From Firmicutes bacterium UBA911 (lineage in GTDB: Bacteria; Bacillota; Desulfotomaculia; Desulfotomaculales; Desulforudaceae), in assembly GCA_002294005.1 (NCBI GenBank), contig DBEH01000019.1:1-16333 (forward strand): a DNA stretch of 16,333 nucleotides. Direction: 5' to 3'. Position numbers and translations under genes: made by a program. Positions 13,845-16,333 of this stretch are shown piece by piece. Position 1 is the stretch's first letter; every line of letters begins with the position of its first letter. Below the pieces are notes generated by a model, which searched no databases, was not told the origin of the DNA, and saw only the letters and a list, made by a program, of their open reading frames with translations.

Positions 13845-14528
13845 ATGACCCACCACGCTCAAAACTTACAGTGGCAGTTGAACCACCTCAGGCAGGACCT
13901 GAACAACATCCTGCAGATGGCCAGCCAGCTTTCCCATCAGGAGCAGAGCAACGCGATGGAGCTGCGGCGGCTCCAGCAACTGGAGAGTAACGCCTCCCAG
14001 CAGCTGCAGCGGATCCAGCAGATTTGCAGCAGCCTGAGCAACAGCCTGAACCAGGTTTCGGGGATCACCCAGCAGTACGGCGCGGGCATGCAGGCCGCCG
14101 GGGCCCAGTTCACCCAGCAGCAGCCCTACACCGGCCAGTTCACCCAGCAATACCAGCAGCCTTATGCCACCCAGTTCACGCAGCAGCAGCCCTACACCGC
14201 ACAAACCGGCACGGCCCAGTTCGGCGGCGGGTTCAACATGCCGCAGTACGGCACCGGCGCGCATGCCCAGAACCTGGGACAGTACAGTGCGGGCATGAAC
14301 TTCGGCAACTTCGGCGCAAACCAGTACAGCACCCAGGTTTTCAGCCCGATGATGGGTAACATGGGTAACCCGAGCAATATCGGGAATATCGGCAGTTTGG
14401 GCAATTACGCCGCCCCGCAGTCCGGCTACCGGACCGGCGTCAGCCACCCGCAGAATCTGACGAACATGGGCGCTTACTGGACCGCGCCATCCAGTTATTT
14501 GAATCCGGCGATCAGCGGCCAATTTTGA
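13845..14528 (+). CDS. Gln-rich low-complexity protein with N-terminal coiled coil
   Basis: A 227-residue protein with no recognised family. Residues 1-75 are predicted helical and Gln/Leu-rich with heptad-like spacing, so probably a coiled coil. Residues 88-118 hold three imperfect repeats, QFTQQQPYT, QFTQQYQQPY and QFTQQQPYT. Residues 125-190 are rich in Gly, Asn, Tyr and Met, including GNMGNPSNIGNIGSLGN. There is one cysteine (C61) and no signal peptide. AAGGAGG lies 11 bases before ATG 13845, and a perfect terminator follows, so it is a single-gene unit. The composition resembles spore-coat or prion-like, phase-separating proteins; a coat role is a guess in a spore former. Confidence 0.8.
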   Translation: MTHHAQNLQWQLNHLRQDLNNILQMASQLSHQEQSNAMELRRLQQLESNASQQLQRIQQICSSLSNSLNQVSGITQQYGAGMQAAGAQFTQQQPYTGQFTQQYQQPYATQFTQQQPYTAQTGTAQFGGGFNMPQYGTGAHAQNLGQYSAGMNFGNFGANQYSTQVFSPMMGNMGNPSNIGNIGSLGNYAAPQSGYRTGVSHPQNLTNMGAYWTAPSSYLNPAISGQF

Positions 14529-14577
14529 ATTCCGGTACACACCACGCAGCAGGTCAGCAGCTGGACATAAGCACCCC

Positions 14578-14611
14578 TGATAGGCCGTTTGAATAAACGG
14601 CCTATCATTTT
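14578..14611 (+). terminator. Perfect 13-bp rho-independent terminator
   Basis: TGATAGGCCGTTT, loop GAAT, AAACGGCCTATCA, then TTTT. It ends transcription of the Gln-rich gene 50 bases after its stop codon. Confidence 0.92.
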
Positions 14612-14622
14612 GAGACGGGGTA

Positions 14623-14651
14623 TTAACAATATCTGGTGGACAAGCTATAAT
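14623..14651 (+). promoter_or_regulatory. Near-consensus sigma-A promoter
   Basis: TTAACA at 14623-14628 (5 of 6 bases of TTGACA), a 17-bp spacer, and a perfect TATAAT at 14646-14651. It lies 20 bases before the start of the 80-residue gene, just after the terminator of the previous gene. Confidence 0.85.
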
Positions 14652-14671
14652 ATGGTTTGGAGGTGGAATTT

Positions 14672-14914
14672 ATGGCCAGGCATTTGCGCGAAGGAGTGAC
14701 CTACAACCACCGGGACATCATTGAACTGCTCGCCGATTTCTCGGCCTTCAAGGAGCGGGTCGGGAAGAGGTTTCGCGACCTGTCCGCCGAGTTGTCCGGA
14801 AAACCGAATGAACACGTTCTGTGGGTCAACCTCTACCTGGTGTCCAGCGATTATGCCCAGGATCTGACGGGCAGAACCGGGAAAAACCAGCCTCAGGACG
14901 GGCAAACGGCCTGA
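14672..14914 (+). CDS. Conserved-looking small protein of unknown function (80 residues)
   Basis: ATG 14672 has GGAGGTG 6 bases upstream and a strong promoter, so it is surely expressed, with a very short leader. The product is MARHLREGVTYNHRDIIELL followed by a charged amphipathic stretch, DFSAFKERVGKRFRDLSAEL. It then has a hydrophobic strand, HVLWVNLYLV, and a polar tail. There is no signal peptide, cysteine or known motif. It may be a small helical cytosolic protein. An in-frame GTG at 14657 falls inside the ribosome site region and is rejected as the start. Function not recognised. Confidence 0.75.
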   Translation: MARHLREGVTYNHRDIIELLADFSAFKERVGKRFRDLSAELSGKPNEHVLWVNLYLVSSDYAQDLTGRTGKNQPQDGQTA

Positions 14915-14954
14915 TACGTCCGGTCAAGGTCAAGGGAAAAAGACCAAGGATCCA

Positions 14955-15017
14955 GAGTCTTGAGTTTTGAGTTTTGAAAAAGCGGTCGGTCTGGTCTGGT
15001 TTGGTTTGGCTTGGTCT
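14955..15017. repeat. Heptamer and pentamer tandem repeats
   Basis: GAGTCTT, GAGTTTT, GAGTTTT at 14955-14975, then six pentamers at 14988-15017: GGTCT twice, GGTTT twice, GGCTT and GGTCT. The pentamers are all G/T/C on the plus strand. Confidence 0.85.
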
Positions 15018-15035
15018 TCAGCCGGCGCTTTTTTT
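14977..15035 (+). terminator. Long-loop terminator
   Basis: AAAAAGCG at 14977-14984 pairs with CGCTTTTT at 15026-15033, with CGG/CCG extending the stem after a small mismatch. The pentamer repeats fill the loop. Seven T's end it. It lies downstream of the 80-residue gene. Confidence 0.55.
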
Positions 15036-15087
15036 GCGCTTCCCGAAATTACCAGGGCCACAGGCTGGAAGAGGCGCCCAACAAGTT

Positions 15088-15111
15088 AGGCCCGCAGCAT
15101 TCCGGGCTTTT
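15088..15111 (+). terminator. Short GC-rich terminator
   Basis: GCCCG (15090-15094), loop CAGCATTC, CGGGC (15103-15107), with AG/TT extending the stem, then TTTT. It may also shield the hydrolase gene from upstream transcription. Confidence 0.55.
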
Positions 15112-15226
15112 CAGCCATGGGACCTCCTTCCACGGCGCTTGCCTGCCACCCCTTGCCATTGACCAGCCGAAACATCGCCTATATACTCCACAGTACCCCG
15201 TTTAACAACTGAAAAGGAGTGATAAC

Positions 15227-15775
15227 GTGGTGGTGGTTGACTATTTGCGTGCCTTTGGACAAAAACAGGTTCCGGCGGCAATCGGGGCGTACACGCTGGT
15301 GATGGTCCTGCTTTCTCTCGCTCTGGGACTGACCGGCGGCAGCCCGGCCGGCGCGGAATCACCGCCGCCCAGCGTCGTCGCCCAGACCGCCGCTGACGAA
15401 GGGGTTCCTGATCACGGGTTTACAAATGAGGAAGTCCGCTTGATCGCCCGCGTGGTCGAAGGCGAGGCCGCCAACGAACCGTACAGGGGCAAGGTGGCCG
15501 TGGGCGCGGTCGTCCTGAACCGGGTGAAGCACGACAAGTATCCGGACTCGGTGCGGGGGGTCATTTACCAGCCGCTCGCCTTCTGCGTGGTAGCGAACGG
15601 GCTGATCAACCGGACTCCCACCGGGGATTCCCTGCAAGCCGCCCGGGCGGCGGCGAGCGGCGAGGACCCGACCGGCGGGGCGCTGTACTTCTGGAATCCG
15701 CGCAAGAACCCGAACCCGTGGGTATGGGGCCGAACCCCGCTGATCACTATCGGCAATCATGTCTTCGCCCGTTAG
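15227..15775 (+). CDS. SleB/CwlJ-type cell wall hydrolase, membrane-anchored
   Basis: A 182-residue peptidoglycan hydrolase of the Hydrolase_2 family, which in spore formers degrades cortex as a lytic transglycosylase. The N-terminus has a hydrophobic segment at about 16-36 (AAIGAYTLVMVLLSLALGL), a signal peptide or anchor, then a Pro/Ala-rich linker. The domain runs from about 66 to 182: FTNEEVRLIARVVEGEAANE with the likely catalytic E80, GKVAVGAVVLNRV, PLAFCVVANG, DPTGGALYFWNPRK and the ending TIGNHVFAR. GTG 15227 has AAGGAG 7 bases upstream. Typical SleB has an extra peptidoglycan-binding domain that is missing here, so a vegetative wall enzyme or CwlJ-like role is possible. Single-gene unit. 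Confidence 0.9.
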   Translation: MVVVDYLRAFGQKQVPAAIGAYTLVMVLLSLALGLTGGSPAGAESPPPSVVAQTAADEGVPDHGFTNEEVRLIARVVEGEAANEPYRGKVAVGAVVLNRVKHDKYPDSVRGVIYQPLAFCVVANGLINRTPTGDSLQAARAAASGEDPTGGALYFWNPRKNPNPWVWGRTPLITIGNHVFAR

Positions 15776-15795
15776 CGGGACAAGATCCCGGTTTT
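15776..15795 (+). terminator. Short terminator after the hydrolase gene
   Basis: CGGGA, loop CAAGA, TCCCG, then GTTTT, immediately after the stop codon. The stem is only 5 bp, so termination may be partial. Confidence 0.5.
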
Positions 15796-16047
15796 CCATG
15801 ACGGATTTAAGAACGGGGCGTGCGTCAGTCCTGCAATTTTCCAATTTTCCGGGACTACGCAAAAAACGAAGGTATTAAGAAATTGCAGCAATGAATGTAA
15901 CTGGAAACAGTGGGAATAGTAGGCGGGGCGGATAAGTTTTGGGCGCAACAGTATGGGGAAGAGGCAGGAAGACATAGGATAAAGAAGAAAAGAGACCCTT
16001 GACGAAAAAACACTAGCGCGTAAACGCATAGGTTAGGAGGGTCTCTT
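15796..16047. other. AT-richer intergenic region at the edge of mobile DNA
   Basis: No supported gene. Base composition is clearly more AT-rich than the chromosomal genes. It holds the left arm of the long hairpin and the -35-like TTGACG (15999-16004) of the transposase gene. Confidence 0.5.
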
Positions 16048-16049
16048 TT
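15988..16049 (+). promoter_or_regulatory. Hairpin burying the transposase ribosome site and start
   Basis: AAAAGAGACCC at 15988-15998 pairs perfectly over 11 bp with GGGTCTCTTTT at 16039-16049. The right arm covers part of the ribosome site (AGGAGGG 16035-16041) and the start TTG 16048. TTGACG lies just inside the left arm, so a transcript from that promoter would lack the left arm while read-through RNA would contain it. Confidence 0.55.
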
Positions 16050-16333
16050 GGAAAGTATAGCAGCCAGGGGAAAGCGGAAAGCAAGAGTTTTTTCGAGTGT
16101 GAGTACTTTGCGAGAACAAATGATTTCTCATTTCGCGAAAGCGAATAAAGCGAGCCAGCTACCGGTGTATGTATTGTAGTGAGGTTGTCCGCCCTCTTGA
16201 TGAAAAGTGGAACTTGCCGTCTGGGCAATTCAGTACGGGAGTGAAGCGGCTGGCCAGTTTGCTTGGCGCTTGTGTTCCCTTTGCCCGTGCCAGTGAGATT
16301 TTGGAGGAGACGACGGGTGTCAGTATGAGCGCG
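16048..16333 (+). pseudogene. Transposase N-terminal part (ISKra4-like), frameshifted and cut by the window end
   Basis: TTG 16048, 6 bases after AGGAGGG, opens a frame MESIAARGKRKARVFSSVST that stops at TAG 16177-16179. In the +1 frame, from about 16124 to the window end, the reading is RASYRCMYCSEVVRPLDEKW and on through LPSGQFSTGVKRLASLLG, PFARASEILEETTGVSMSA. The CxxC finger, PLDE, and the PF-x-A-x-x-xLEE-x-TGV-x-xS order match the N-terminal region of ISKra4-family transposases; ISLre2 is an alternative. The usual longer zinc-finger region before this is missing, so the copy may have an internal deletion besides the frameshift. The shift is +1, unlike the common -1 programmed type, so mutation or a sequencing error is likelier. 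The 3' part lies outside the window. Confidence 0.55.

Larger units (their letters stand above)
14915..15226. other. Gene-free stretch with short tandem repeats and terminators
   Basis: About 310 bases with no supported gene. It contains tandem repeats at 14955-15017, a long-loop terminator at 14977-15035 and a second terminator at 15088-15111. The end holds the ribosome site AAGGAG (15214-15219) of the hydrolase gene. Confidence 0.6.

Noticed and set aside
1..16333. CRISPR arrays, tRNA and rRNA genes
   Set aside because: No regularly spaced repeats and no tRNA or rRNA signature found on either strand by eye.

Overview
The window looks like a GC-rich, spore-forming member of the Clostridia, most like the Desulfotomaculum/Pelotomaculum/Desulforudis group. 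The reasons are strong AGGAGG-type ribosome sites with many TTG and GTG starts, a SleB/CwlJ-type wall hydrolase, a pyruvoyl arginine decarboxylase polyamine operon, and a selenocysteine (Sec) system. The genus is an inference from gene content, not from an alignment.

Layout. 1-2207: an IS1634/IS4-type transposase gene, apparently without its catalytic aspartates, then a 49-residue membrane protein. 2318-4510 (minus): the polyamine operon pdaD-speE-speB, with speE and speB sharing one base (TAATG). 4511-4814: a gene-free stretch holding dispersed palindromic repeats and a 21-bp tandem repeat. 4815-5678 (minus): an endonuclease IV-like TIM-barrel protein. 5679-6031: a structured leader. 6032-7557 (plus): an oligopeptide-binding protein gene broken by one frameshift.

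7622-13660 is the most interesting part. On the minus strand lie selD, a radical SAM enzyme resembling the Tes/MJ0619 family, a class I methyltransferase, a polyferredoxin membrane protein, and a small thioredoxin-like gene. A LysR regulator is divergent from selD. Both selD and the small gene carry an in-frame UGA followed at once by a bacterial SECIS-like hairpin. SelD is therefore read here as a Sec enzyme (Sec19) that a conventional ORF call truncates, and the 84-residue protein as a previously uncalled selenoprotein (Sec16, Cys20). Gene order suggests a selenium-linked redox and methylation module under a selenium-associated LysR regulator.

13845-15775 (plus): a glutamine-rich low-complexity protein with a perfect terminator, an 80-residue protein with a near-consensus promoter, a stretch of short tandem repeats with terminators, and a membrane-anchored SleB-like hydrolase. 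15796-16333: AT-richer mobile DNA with the broken start of a second transposase, whose start site lies in a long hairpin. The window cuts it off.
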